Positions 1-5,917 of a stretch of 5,917 bases of DNA are shown here, one piece after another. A model generated the notes under the pieces. It was not told the DNA's origin. It was given only the letters and a program-made list of their open reading frames with translations, and did not search any database. Positions within the stretch are counted from its first letter, which is position 1; each line of letters opens with the position of its first letter. The DNA comes from Acidobacteriota bacterium. GTDB lineage: Bacteria > Acidobacteriota > Thermoanaerobaculia > Thermoanaerobaculales > Thermoanaerobaculaceae. The position numbers and the translations under genes were made by a program. The stretch lies in the NCBI GenBank assembly GCA_027458945.1, contig DAIDOU010000048.1:1-5917 (forward strand). Reading direction: 5' to 3'.

Positions 1-746
1 CCGGTGGCGTCGATCTCGCGCCAGCCGTGCTCGCGGCACGTCGCCGTGGCGTGCTTGAGGTCCCCGCGCACCGTCTCGAGCGAGGCGTAGGTGTTGCCCG
101 GGATGCCGAGGTGAGCGGCGCGCGCCTGGCGCAGCTCCGCCAGGCGCGACGCGCTCATCGTCAGGCCGAACACCGTCTCGTGCGGCAGCGCCGTAAGCGC
201 GGGATCCGGCGCGATCCCCGGGACCAGCGGAACGTTCGCCGCGAACCAGCCGCGGTAGGCCAGGTAAACGGTGGTCGGCGTCTTCATCGTGCGGGAGACG
301 CCGACGAGCACGATCTCCGCCCGCTCCAGCTCCTCGGGGTGCTGGCCGTCGTCGTGGCGGAACGCGAACTCGACGGCCTCGATGCGGCGCGAGGCGGCCT
401 CGACGAGTTGTGAGAACAACCCCGGCTTCTCCAGCGGGGACACGCCGAGGCGGGTGGCGAGGCGATCGAGGACCGGACCGAGCAGGTCCATGGCGTCGAC
501 GCCGTGGATGCGGGCCTCCCGCAGCATCACGGTGCGCAGGTGGTCGGAGACGAGCGTGTGGAGGACGAGCGACTCGCGCAGAGCGGCCTCGGCCACGACC
601 GCCCGCACCTGCTCCGCGGTGCGCACGCCGCCGCAGCGAGTAATCGCCACCGGCGCCCCCTCGAACTGGACGAGGGCGGACCGCACGACGCGCTCGGCGG
701 TCTCGCCGGTAGCGTCGGAGACCACGTAGACCCTGAGCATCGCCAT
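1..746 (-). CDS. ppsR: Pyruvate phosphate dikinase / PEP synthase regulatory protein (DUF299 kinase-pyrophosphorylase), C-terminus cut by window edge
   Basis: This family switches pyruvate phosphate dikinase or PEP synthase off by ADP-dependent phosphorylation of an active-site Thr, and on again by phosphate-dependent removal that releases pyrophosphate. It acts in the cytoplasm at the pyruvate/PEP node. Reading the minus strand from 746 gives 248 complete codons without a stop, against about 270-280 residues in the family, so only the last few tens of residues are missing. The N-terminus (MAMLRVYVVSDATGETAERV) carries the family's SDATGETAE signature. The nucleotide-binding P-loop GVSRTMKTPT is at residues 149-158, followed by YLAYRG. 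The C-terminal stretch with GLTMSASRLAELR (about 196-208) and IPGNTYAS also fits. The ATG at 746 is preferred over the in-frame ATG at 740 because GAGAGAGG (754-761) lies 7 nt upstream. Position 154 is Met where Ser or Gly is more usual. The sequence alone does not tell whether the partner is PPDK or PEP synthase; neither gene is in the window. The gene is divergent from the threonine synthase gene. Confidence 0.95.
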   Translation of the reverse strand, partial: MAMLRVYVVSDATGETAERVVRSALVQFEGAPVAITRCGGVRTAEQVRAVVAEAALRESLVLHTLVSDHLRTVMLREARIHGVDAMDLLGPVLDRLATRLGVSPLEKPGLFSQLVEAASRRIEAVEFAFRHDDGQHPEELERAEIVLVGVSRTMKTPTTVYLAYRGWFAANVPLVPGIAPDPALTALPHETVFGLTMSASRLAELRQARAAHLGIPGNTYASLETVRGDLKHATATCREHGWREIDAT

Positions 747-778
747 CGTGCCGCCTCTCTCGCCGCGACCTTGAACCA

Positions 779-807
779 CCTATAGCACCATCCCGAGGGA
801 CGGCCAA
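779..807 (-). promoter_or_regulatory. Candidate sigma70-type promoter for the PPDK/PEPS regulator
   Basis: On the minus strand a -35-like TTGGCC (802-807; 4 of 6 match TTGACA) and a -10-like TATAGG (779-784; 4 of 6 match TATAAT) are separated by exactly 17 bp. This would start transcription near 772 and leave a leader of about 25 nt containing the GAGAGAGG ribosome site. Spacing and placement are good, but the hexamers are imperfect, so this is a prediction only. Confidence 0.4.
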
Positions 808-815
808 GCGGCCTG

Positions 816-835
816 CGCGCCCGGGCGCGTATCAT
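816..835 (+). promoter_or_regulatory. 14-bp perfect palindrome abutting a -10-like hexamer upstream of the threonine synthase gene
   Basis: CGCGCCCGGGCGCG (816-829) is a perfect inverted repeat. It is followed directly by TATCAT (830-835), which matches TATAAT at 5 of 6 positions and lies 33 bp before the ATG. No convincing -35 hexamer is seen 16-18 bp upstream. The arrangement could be an operator at an activator-dependent promoter. In DNA this rich in G and C, a palindrome of this composition can also arise by chance, so confidence is low. Confidence 0.25.
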
Positions 836-868
836 CGGCCGGCGAGGCACGGCGGGAGGAAAGACGCG

Positions 869-2107
869 ATGGAGCTCCGCATCAACCCGAACCTGGCGCG
901 ACTGGTCTGCTCCAACTCCGGCAAGGAGGTTCCGGCGCACGGCTTCGCCTCCCCGATCGGCCTGTGCCCGTGCTGCCCCCGACCGGGCAAGCCGGTCGTG
1001 GTCGAGTACGACCTGCAACGGGTCCGCGCCGAGGTGGCGGCGACGCCGCTGGGTGCCAACGGCGCCCGTGGGCCGTGGCGGTTCGCGCCGCTGCTGCCGG
1101 TGCTCGGCGTCCCCGAGGAGTACGCCGCGGACGTCGGCGGCACGCCGGTGGTGCGACACGAGAGGCTGAGCGCCCGCCTCGGCGTCGAGGTGCTGCTCAA
1201 GAACGAAGGCACCAACCCGTCCGGGAGCTTCAAGGACCGCGGCCTGGCGGTGGCCGTGGCGCTCGGGCGCGCCTGCGGCGCACGCCGATTCTGCGTCCCG
1301 ACCCAGGGGAACGCCGGCGTCGCCGCCTGCCTGTTCTCGGCGCGGCTCGGCATGCCCGGGTGCGTCGTCTACATGCCGGAGTCGTACCGGGGCTGCATCT
1401 ACCACCGGGCGTGCGAGTTCTTCGGCGGCGAGGTGCGCTTCGTCGGCGCCAACATCGCCGCGGCCGGCCGGGCCATGCGCGAGGATCTCGCCGATGAGCT
1501 GGGGAGCGGGACGACCGTCGACATCTCCACGTTCTTCGAACCGGGTCGGCTCGAGGGGAAGAAGACGATGGGGCTGGAGATCGCGCTGGACCTCGGCCCC
1601 GGCGCGTTCCCGGACGTCATCGTCTACCCCACCGGCGGCGGCACCGGACTGGTCGGGATCTGGAAGGCGTTCGAGGAGCTCGCGGGTCTCGGCCTGATCG
1701 ACCCGGCCCGGACCCGGCTGCCGCGCATGGTGGCGGTCCAGTCGGCGAACTGCGCCCCGGTCGTGGCCGCGTTTGCGGAGGGCCTGCCCGACGTCGCGCC
1801 GGTCGTCTCGCAGGGCACGATCGCGGACGGGCTCGACGTTCCCGGCGCGATCATGGGCCACGGGATCCTGCGCGTGCTCCACGCCTCGGGCGGCACCGCC
1901 GTGGCGGCGCCGGAGGAGGCGATCGCCGCGGCGTTCACCCGCTACGGACTGGAGGGGGTCAACGGCGGGGTCGAGAGCGCCGCGACCCTGACGGCGCTCG
2001 AGATCCTGCGTGCCGACGGCCGCGTCCGCGCCGGAGAGCGCGTCCTCCTGCTCAACACCGGCACCCAGCTCATCCCGCTCTCACGCGGTACCTGGTACCA
2101 CAAATAG
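869..2107 (+). CDS. thrC: Threonine synthase-like PLP-dependent enzyme
   Basis: The 412-residue protein is a fold type II PLP enzyme, best matching threonine synthase (O-phosphohomoserine to threonine plus phosphate, cytoplasmic). The PLP lysine is K122 in NPSGSFKDRGLAVAV. The phosphate-binding glycine loop is TGGGTG (255-260), followed by LVGIWKAFEEL. EGKKTMGLEIA (229-239), DVIVYP and the C-terminal LLLNTG (393-398) also fit the threonine synthase branch. Residues 1-50 form the N-terminal region typical of that branch, usually a zinc-ribbon-like segment ending in a hydrophobic YDL; here the cysteines are C14, C33, C35 and C36. The segment facing the cofactor reads PTQGNAG (144-150), not the classical TGNTS, so a related activity such as a threonine dehydratase or another beta-replacing enzyme cannot be excluded. 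The start is fixed by a strong Shine-Dalgarno, GGAGGA (855-860), 8 nt upstream. The last residues, GTWYHK, and the TAG stop are encoded within a GGTACC repeat array. No other threonine-pathway gene is in the window. Confidence 0.85.
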   Translation: MELRINPNLARLVCSNSGKEVPAHGFASPIGLCPCCPRPGKPVVVEYDLQRVRAEVAATPLGANGARGPWRFAPLLPVLGVPEEYAADVGGTPVVRHERLSARLGVEVLLKNEGTNPSGSFKDRGLAVAVALGRACGARRFCVPTQGNAGVAACLFSARLGMPGCVVYMPESYRGCIYHRACEFFGGEVRFVGANIAAAGRAMREDLADELGSGTTVDISTFFEPGRLEGKKTMGLEIALDLGPGAFPDVIVYPTGGGTGLVGIWKAFEELAGLGLIDPARTRLPRMVAVQSANCAPVVAAFAEGLPDVAPVVSQGTIADGLDVPGAIMGHGILRVLHASGGTAVAAPEEAIAAAFTRYGLEGVNGGVESAATLTALEILRADGRVRAGERVLLLNTGTQLIPLSRGTWYHK

Positions 2108-2120
2108 GGTACCTGGTACC
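2087..2120. terminator. Possible bidirectional terminator hairpin between convergent genes
   Basis: The 13-bp stem (one T-T mismatch, loop ACAAATAG) sits where transcripts from the two convergent genes would both end. It is symmetric, so it would fold in RNA from either strand. Neither side has a clear U-tract: the plus strand continues TCAATATC and the minus strand GCGTGAGAG. It is therefore not a canonical intrinsic terminator, though it could stabilise 3' ends or block read-through. Confidence 0.4.
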
Positions 2121-2121
2121 T
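2087..2121. repeat. GGTACC heptamer array / inverted repeat at the convergent gene junction
   Basis: Five heptamers lie head to tail: GGTACCT (2087-2093), GGTACCA (2094-2100), the diverged CAAATAG (2101-2107), GGTACCT (2108-2114) and GGTACCT (2115-2121). Seen another way, the 13-mer GGTACCTGGTACC occurs twice, 21 bp apart (2087-2099 and 2108-2120). Each GGTACC is itself a palindrome, so the two 13-mers can pair into a stem of 12 base pairs with one central T-T mismatch and an 8-nt loop (2100-2107). The first 13-mer is inside the threonine synthase gene. The second fills exactly the 13 bp between the TAG stop (2105-2107) and the TGA stop of the convergent gene (complement of 2121-2123). No further GGTACC occurs in the window. 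It may be a REP-like palindromic element or a locally expanded heptamer; the sequence alone cannot decide. Confidence 0.85.
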
Positions 2122-5100
2122 CAATATCGACCGGGGGTCCATGGGGCGCCGACGGCGTCCAGCGCGGCGTCGAGCTTGACGAGGTCGGAGTTCACGATCG
2201 TCCGCAACTCGGCGAGCACCGGGCCGAACGCCTGGTCGGCGTCGTCGTACGCCTGCCGCATCGTGGCGGTCGGCGCCTGGGTCGTGGCCCACAGCGAGTT
2301 CACGATCCCCTGGACGCGGTCGACGATCGCGGGCGGCACCGGCTCGTTGTAGCCCTCCATGACCCGGTCGCCGGAGAGCGCCCGCTGGATCTGGGCGAGC
2401 CGCGTGTCGAGGTCGCGGGCCTGGTCGGCGAGCGCCGCCACCGGTGCCGTGGTCTCGGCGAGCGCCACCCGGATCAAGGCCAGCCGTGCGCGCGCCTCCT
2501 TGGCGGTCTCGACGGCGCCGAGGACGGCGCGCTGCAAGCGGGCCGTCTTGGTCTCGAAGGCGAGGACGGCGGCCTGGTCCCCGGCTTTCAGGGTCGCGAG
2601 ACCGAGCGGGACGACGCGGAACTGCTGCGGGCTGGACGTCTCGGTGGCCGCCCCGTTGACGCGGACGGCGAGTCGCACCGAGTACGTGCCGGGCACCGCC
2701 ATCGGCCCCTCGTCGGGGGCGTCCCACGGCGCCCGCGCCTTCGTGGCGGACGGGAGCTTGGCCGGCGTCGAGGGCGGGAAGCGGAGGTCCCACGCGATGC
2801 GATGGAAGCCCTTCTGCACCGGAGCCGCGATGCGGCGGACCACGTTGCCGCCGCTGTCGGTCACGGTCAGCTCGACCGTGGGTTTCGGCTCGAGCGCCTC
2901 GGCGTGCAGCTGCTGGGCGGTCGGGTAGGGAGGCGCCACGCCCTTGGCCGCCGCCTCCTTCTCCGCCTCGTGGCGGAGTTCGCGGGCGGTCTTGGGAGTG
3001 GTCTTCAGGTAATAGGTGAACAGCGCCCCGAACGGGGGGTTGGGAGCGGTGAAGTACGCGTCGCCCTGGAACGACTTGCCGCGGCCGCCGAGCGGTGACC
3101 GCTCGATGTAGGCGTCGGCGTCCCGCACCGGGAAGAGGGCCGCGGGTTGCTCGAGTGCGGCGCGGGTGAGGCCGCGCAGCGGCGCGATGTCGTCGAGGAT
3201 GTAGAAGCCGCGTCCGAAGGTGGCGAGGACGAGGTCGCCCTGGCGCTGCTGCACCGTGACGTCACGCACCGCGATCGTCGGCAGGTCGCCGTCGAGCTTG
3301 GTCCAGTGGCCGCCGCCGTCGGCGGAGAAATAGGGCCCGAACTCGCAGCCCGCGAACAGGAGGTGCGCGTCCACCGGATCTTCCGTGACCGCGTACACGA
3401 CCTCACCGTCCGGCAGGTTGCCGGCGATCGAGGTCCAGGTGCGGCCGCGGTCGCTGCTGCGGAGGAGGTACGGCTTGAAGTCGCCGTTGAGGTGGTTGTC
3501 GAACGCGGCGTAGACGGTGCCGGCGTCGTGCCGCGACGCCTCGACGCGGCTGACCCAGCTCCGCACGGGCACGCCCGGGAACGTCTCGACCTTCCGCCAG
3601 GTGGCGCCGGAGTCCTCGCTGACGTCGATGACCCCGTCGTCGGTGCCGACGTAGAGGAGCCCCTCCACCGCGGGCGATTCCGCGAGCGCGGTGGCGTTGC
3701 CGTAGAACGACGTCGAGGCGTTCTTGGCCACGGCGTCGATCGGCCACACCCGCCCCATGACCGGCAGCGTGTTGCGGTCGATGCCGCGCGACAGCTCGCC
3801 CGAAACGACCTTCCACGTGTCACCGCGGTCGTCGCTGCGGAACAGTTTGTTGGCCGCGAAGTACAGCCGCGTGTGCGAGTGCGGCGAGATGATCAACGGC
3901 GCGTCCCAGTCCCAGCGGTACGGCGCCTCGCCGTTGCGCTCCTGCGGCTTGATGTCGATCTCCTCGCCGCTACGGCGGTCGTAGCGGACGAGGCCGCCGT
4001 ACTGCGACTCGGCGTACACGATCGCCGGGTCGGTCGGGTCGACGCGGCTGAAGAACCCGTCGCCGCCCGTGGTCACGAACCAGTCGGCGTTGGTGATGCC
4101 GCTGACCGACGTCGTGCGCGAAGGCCCGCCGAGAGAGAAGTTGTCCTGCGTGCCACCGTAGACGTTGTAGAACGGCCGCGCGTCGTCCGTCGCCACGCGA
4201 TAGAACTGCGCCACCGGCAGGTTGGACCGGAACGCCCAGGTCGCCCCGCGGTCCCGCGTCTCGTAAACGCCACCGTCGCACCCGACGAGCAGGTGGTCGG
4301 TGTCCGCCGGGTCGATCCACATGGCGTGGTTGTCGACGTGCTTCGTCTTCTCGCCCACCCTGACGAACGTCTTGCCACCGTCCTCGGTGACGTGGAGCCA
4401 GGTGTCGACCGCGTACACGCGCCCGGGATCCTTCGGGTCGCAGAACAGCTCGTTGTAGTACTGCGGCGAGCTCGGCATGTACGAGTTGCGCTTCTCCCAC
4501 GACTCGCCGCGGTCGGTCGAGCGGAAGAACCCGCCCTTGCCCTCGGCGGCCTCGACGATCGCGTAGACGGTGTCGGGCGCGGACGGCGCCACCGCGAGCC
4601 CGATGCGGCCGAGGTCGACGTCCTTGGGGAGGCCGTTCGCGAGCTTACGCCAGCTCTTGCCCGCGTCGGTGGACTTGTAGATCGCCGACTCCGGGCCGCC
4701 GTCGACGATCGTCCAGGCGTGCCGGCGGCGCTGGTACGCGGCGGCGTAGATCGTGTCCGGGTTGCGCGGGTCGAGCGCGACGTCGCTGACGCCGGTGTTC
4801 GCCGAGATGGTGAGGACGGCGGTCCACGTCGCGCCGCCGTCGCTGCTCTTGTATAGGCCGCGGTCGCCGCCGCCCGCCCACAGCGGCCCCTGCGCCGCCA
4901 CGTACACGACGCGCGAGTCGCGCGGGTCGATGACGATCTTGCCGATGTGCTCGGAGCGTTTCAGCCCGACGTTGTGCCAGCTCTTGCCGCCGTCGTCGGA
5001 GCGGTAGACGCCGTCGCCCCACGACACGGAGCGCTGGCTGTTGTTCTCCCCGGTCCCGACCCACACCGAGTTCGGGTTGTTGGGGTCGAGGGTCACGCAC

Positions 5101-5414
5101 CCGATCGAGTACGAGCCCTCGCGGTCGAACACCGGCGTCCACGTCGTCCCGTCGTTCTCGGTCTCCCAGACGCCGCCTGACGCCGCCGCGACGAAGTAGC
5201 GCCAGGGGCGCGCCGCGTCGACGGCGAAGTCGGCGATCCGTCCGGACGTCAGCGCCGGTCCGATACCGCGGAAGGTGAGGCCGGAGAACGTCGCGGCGGA
5301 CATGATGTCCGCCTTGGCGGCGTCGGCGGCGGCCGGTGCCCGCCCGGGCCCGGCGGCGAACGCCGGCGATGTCAGCGCCAACATGGTCGTCAGTGCGAGA
5401 CGGAAGCTCCTCAT
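2121..5414 (-). CDS. Exported Asp-box (BNR/VPS10-type) beta-propeller protein, often named 'glycosyl hydrolase'
   Basis: The 1097-residue protein begins with a signal peptide: MRSFR, then the hydrophobic LALTTMLALTSPAFA, with a signal peptidase I site AFA|AG after residue 20. It should be periplasmic or secreted, since no membrane anchor follows. Eleven Asp-boxes (S/T-x-D-x-G-x-T/S-W) lie near residues 85, 139, 190, 248, 299, 343, 386, 527, 599, 653 and 697, marking sortilin/VPS10-like propeller blades. GTQDN (421-425) is also typical of this bacterial family. After the propeller come NPPFGALFTYYL (792-803), an Ig/FlgD-like beta region (about 845-935; VRRIAAPVQKGFHRIAWDLR) and a helical C-terminus (about 945-1090) ending GAPWTPGRY. 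Length and order match the bacterial VPS10/BNR family of about 1000-1100 residues. Homologues are frequently called glycosyl hydrolases, but no catalytic site is evident here, so the function is unknown and may be protein or glycan binding. The ATG at 5414 is preferred over an in-frame GTG at 5444. The gene converges on the threonine synthase gene. Confidence 0.9.
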   Translation of the reverse strand: MRSFRLALTTMLALTSPAFAAGPGRAPAAADAAKADIMSAATFSGLTFRGIGPALTSGRIADFAVDAARPWRYFVAAASGGVWETENDGTTWTPVFDREGSYSIGCVTLDPNNPNSVWVGTGENNSQRSVSWGDGVYRSDDGGKSWHNVGLKRSEHIGKIVIDPRDSRVVYVAAQGPLWAGGGDRGLYKSSDGGATWTAVLTISANTGVSDVALDPRNPDTIYAAAYQRRRHAWTIVDGGPESAIYKSTDAGKSWRKLANGLPKDVDLGRIGLAVAPSAPDTVYAIVEAAEGKGGFFRSTDRGESWEKRNSYMPSSPQYYNELFCDPKDPGRVYAVDTWLHVTEDGGKTFVRVGEKTKHVDNHAMWIDPADTDHLLVGCDGGVYETRDRGATWAFRSNLPVAQFYRVATDDARPFYNVYGGTQDNFSLGGPSRTTSVSGITNADWFVTTGGDGFFSRVDPTDPAIVYAESQYGGLVRYDRRSGEEIDIKPQERNGEAPYRWDWDAPLIISPHSHTRLYFAANKLFRSDDRGDTWKVVSGELSRGIDRNTLPVMGRVWPIDAVAKNASTSFYGNATALAESPAVEGLLYVGTDDGVIDVSEDSGATWRKVETFPGVPVRSWVSRVEASRHDAGTVYAAFDNHLNGDFKPYLLRSSDRGRTWTSIAGNLPDGEVVYAVTEDPVDAHLLFAGCEFGPYFSADGGGHWTKLDGDLPTIAVRDVTVQQRQGDLVLATFGRGFYILDDIAPLRGLTRAALEQPAALFPVRDADAYIERSPLGGRGKSFQGDAYFTAPNPPFGALFTYYLKTTPKTARELRHEAEKEAAAKGVAPPYPTAQQLHAEALEPKPTVELTVTDSGGNVVRRIAAPVQKGFHRIAWDLRFPPSTPAKLPSATKARAPWDAPDEGPMAVPGTYSVRLAVRVNGAATETSSPQQFRVVPLGLATLKAGDQAAVLAFETKTARLQRAVLGAVETAKEARARLALIRVALAETTAPVAALADQARDLDTRLAQIQRALSGDRVMEGYNEPVPPAIVDRVQGIVNSLWATTQAPTATMRQAYDDADQAFGPVLAELRTIVNSDLVKLDAALDAVGAPWTPGRY

Positions 5415-5420
5415 CGTGAT

Positions 5421-5426
5421 CCTCCC
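5421..5426 (-). promoter_or_regulatory. Ribosome binding site that fixes the propeller protein start
   Basis: On the minus strand GGGAGG lies 6 nt upstream of the ATG at 5414. That ATG also places the positively charged MRSFR directly before the hydrophobic core of the signal peptide. The upstream in-frame GTG at 5444 would add ten residues (GGAVTGRIT after the initiator) and bury the ribosome site inside the coding region, so the downstream ATG is chosen. Confidence 0.75.
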
Positions 5427-5442
5427 GGTGACCGCGCCGCCC

Positions 5443-5472
5443 ACCGTAGCTCAGCCGGCGCCGGGGGCGCAA
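5443..5472 (-). promoter_or_regulatory. Weak candidate promoter for the propeller gene
   Basis: On the minus strand TTGCGC (5467-5472) and TACGGT (5443-5448, of the TAnnnT form) are 18 bp apart. This would give a leader of roughly 20 nt. A 6-bp inverted repeat, AGCCGG (5453-5458) and CCGGCT (5473-5478), overlaps the spacer and could be an operator. Matches to the consensus are poor. The main support is that a gene 102 bp downstream of an unrelated EAL gene probably needs its own promoter. Confidence 0.22.
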
Positions 5473-5481
5473 CCGGCTCGG

Positions 5482-5496
5482 GTCCGGGCCTCGGAC
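5482..5496 (-). terminator. Small hairpin downstream of the EAL gene, weak terminator candidate
   Basis: GTCCG (5482-5486) and CGGAC (5492-5496) form a 5-bp stem with a 5-nt loop, about 20 nt past the EAL stop codon. There is no U-tract, and the surrounding DNA is G+C-rich enough for short hairpins to arise by chance. Confidence 0.15.
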
Positions 5497-5516
5497 GCCG
5501 GCGCGGACGGCGCGCT

Positions 5517-5917
5517 TCAGGGGGAGGGCAACAACGCCTCGGCCAGGCGTTCGACCGGGAGTTCGGCGCAGAGGTGCCGCCCCTGGCCGCAGGGGCACTG
5601 GAGCGCCGCGAGCGCCTCCGCCTGCGCCTGGGTCTCGATGCCCTCCGCAATCACCTCGATGTCGAGCCCGCGACCCATGCGAACGATCGCCTGCACCAGC
5701 GCGCTGGCGCCCTTGTCGGTGATGATGCCGTCGACGAAGACGCGGTCGATCTTGACGATGTCCACCGGGAACCGCCGCAGGTGCGAGAGCGAGGAGTAGC
5801 CGGTGCCGAAGTCGTCGAGCGCCAGCTTGACCCCGAGCGCCTTGAGACGGTTGAGGTGGACGGAGGTCGTCTCGGAATCGAGCAAGATCGCGGCCTCGGT
5901 GATCTCGAGCACGAGGT
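5517..5917 (-). CDS. EAL-domain c-di-GMP phosphodiesterase, C-terminal part only
   Basis: The last 132 codons of a gene that enters from the right edge; the reading frame is open through 5917. EAL domains hydrolyse cyclic di-GMP to pGpG and so lower the second messenger controlling motility and biofilm. Counting the first complete codon as 1, the fragment shows LEITE (3-7), the metal-binding ALDDFGTGYSSL (32-43) with D34 and D35, VKIDR with K55, VIAEGIET (88-95) with E91, and GQG (110-112) with Q111. All catalytic positions expected in this part of the domain are present, so it looks enzymatically competent if the missing N-terminal half, with the EAL signature itself, is intact. The end is unusual: after GQG the common Y/F-L-F-x-x-P segment reads RHLCAE before LP. 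The protein stops about 20 residues after GQG, so EAL is the C-terminal domain. Any PAS, GGDEF or receiver domain would lie outside the window. The next gene on the strand starts 102 bp downstream and is probably separately transcribed. Confidence 0.93.
   Translation of the reverse strand, partial: LVLEITEAAILLDSETTSVHLNRLKALGVKLALDDFGTGYSSLSHLRRFPVDIVKIDRVFVDGIITDKGASALVQAIVRMGRGLDIEVIAEGIETQAQAEALAALQCPCGQGRHLCAELPVERLAEALLPSP

Noticed and set aside
771..776. TTGAAC as a plus-strand -35 box for the threonine synthase gene
   Set aside because: No -10-like sequence lies 16-18 bp downstream (the region is CGAGGG), and the TATCAT at 830 is much too far away.
527..1882. Long minus-strand open frame (451 codons) antisense to the threonine synthase gene and running into the regulator gene
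   Set aside because: The translation is Arg/Ala/Asp/His-rich low-complexity sequence with no recognisable motif, and it overlaps two well-supported genes. Such shadow frames are expected in G+C-rich DNA where stop codons are rare.
2087..2121. CRISPR or attachment-site reading of the repeat array
   Set aside because: The units are 7 bp with no spacers, and there is no integrase or cas gene nearby, so neither reading is supported.
2010..3098. Plus-strand open frame spanning the convergent junction
   Set aside because: It runs through the end of the threonine synthase gene, the repeat array and the propeller gene in a shadow frame, with Arg/Gly/Val-rich composition and no motif.
3147..4856. 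569-codon plus-strand open frame antisense to the propeller gene
   Set aside because: It is composed mainly of Val, Arg, Ala, Asp and Glu with no domain signature. The opposite strand carries a complete protein with a signal peptide and eleven Asp-boxes.
4645..5598. Minus-strand 317-codon frame covering the start of the propeller gene and the intergenic region
   Set aside because: It lies out of frame with the propeller protein on the same strand and is rich in Arg. It would also overlap the end of the EAL gene.
5517..5600. Frameshift at the end of the EAL gene as the cause of the odd C-terminus
   Set aside because: The residues after GQG align to the family without gaps up to the LP motif and the following helix, so substitution explains it better.

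Overview
The window is G+C-rich throughout, with strong G/C preference at third codon positions. It reads as ordinary bacterial chromosome with no transposase, integrase, phage, tRNA, rRNA or CRISPR sequence. A large secreted Asp-box (BNR/VPS10-type) propeller protein beside a PPDK/PEP-synthase regulator and a threonine synthase-like enzyme fits a high-GC Gram-negative lineage such as Acidobacteriota, Gemmatimonadota or a related candidate phylum. This placement is inference from gene content, and no taxonomic marker is present.

Layout: (1) 1-746, minus strand, a nearly complete bifunctional kinase/pyrophosphorylase that regulates pyruvate phosphate dikinase or PEP synthase; its C-terminus runs off the left edge. 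(2) 747-868, a 122-bp divergent intergenic region with a good candidate promoter for the regulator, a 14-bp perfect palindrome with a -10-like hexamer, and a strong Shine-Dalgarno for the next gene. (3) 869-2107, plus strand, a PLP-dependent threonine synthase-like protein. (4) 2087-2121, a compact array of GGTACC heptamers that overlaps the end of the threonine synthase gene and exactly fills the 13 bp between two convergent stop codons. (5) 2121-5414, minus strand, a 1097-residue exported protein with eleven Asp-boxes, an Ig-like region and a helical C-terminus. (6) 5415-5516, an intergenic region with a weak candidate promoter. (7) 5517-5917, minus strand, the C-terminal end of an EAL-domain c-di-GMP phosphodiesterase that enters from the right edge.

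The genes do not form one pathway. The divergent pair covers the pyruvate/PEP node and aspartate-family amino acid synthesis. The propeller protein acts outside the cytoplasm, and the EAL protein belongs to second-messenger signalling. Each gene appears to be its own transcription unit. No new multi-gene system is visible. The most unusual signal is the heptamer palindrome array at the convergent junction, which supplies the last residues and stop codon of the threonine synthase gene.
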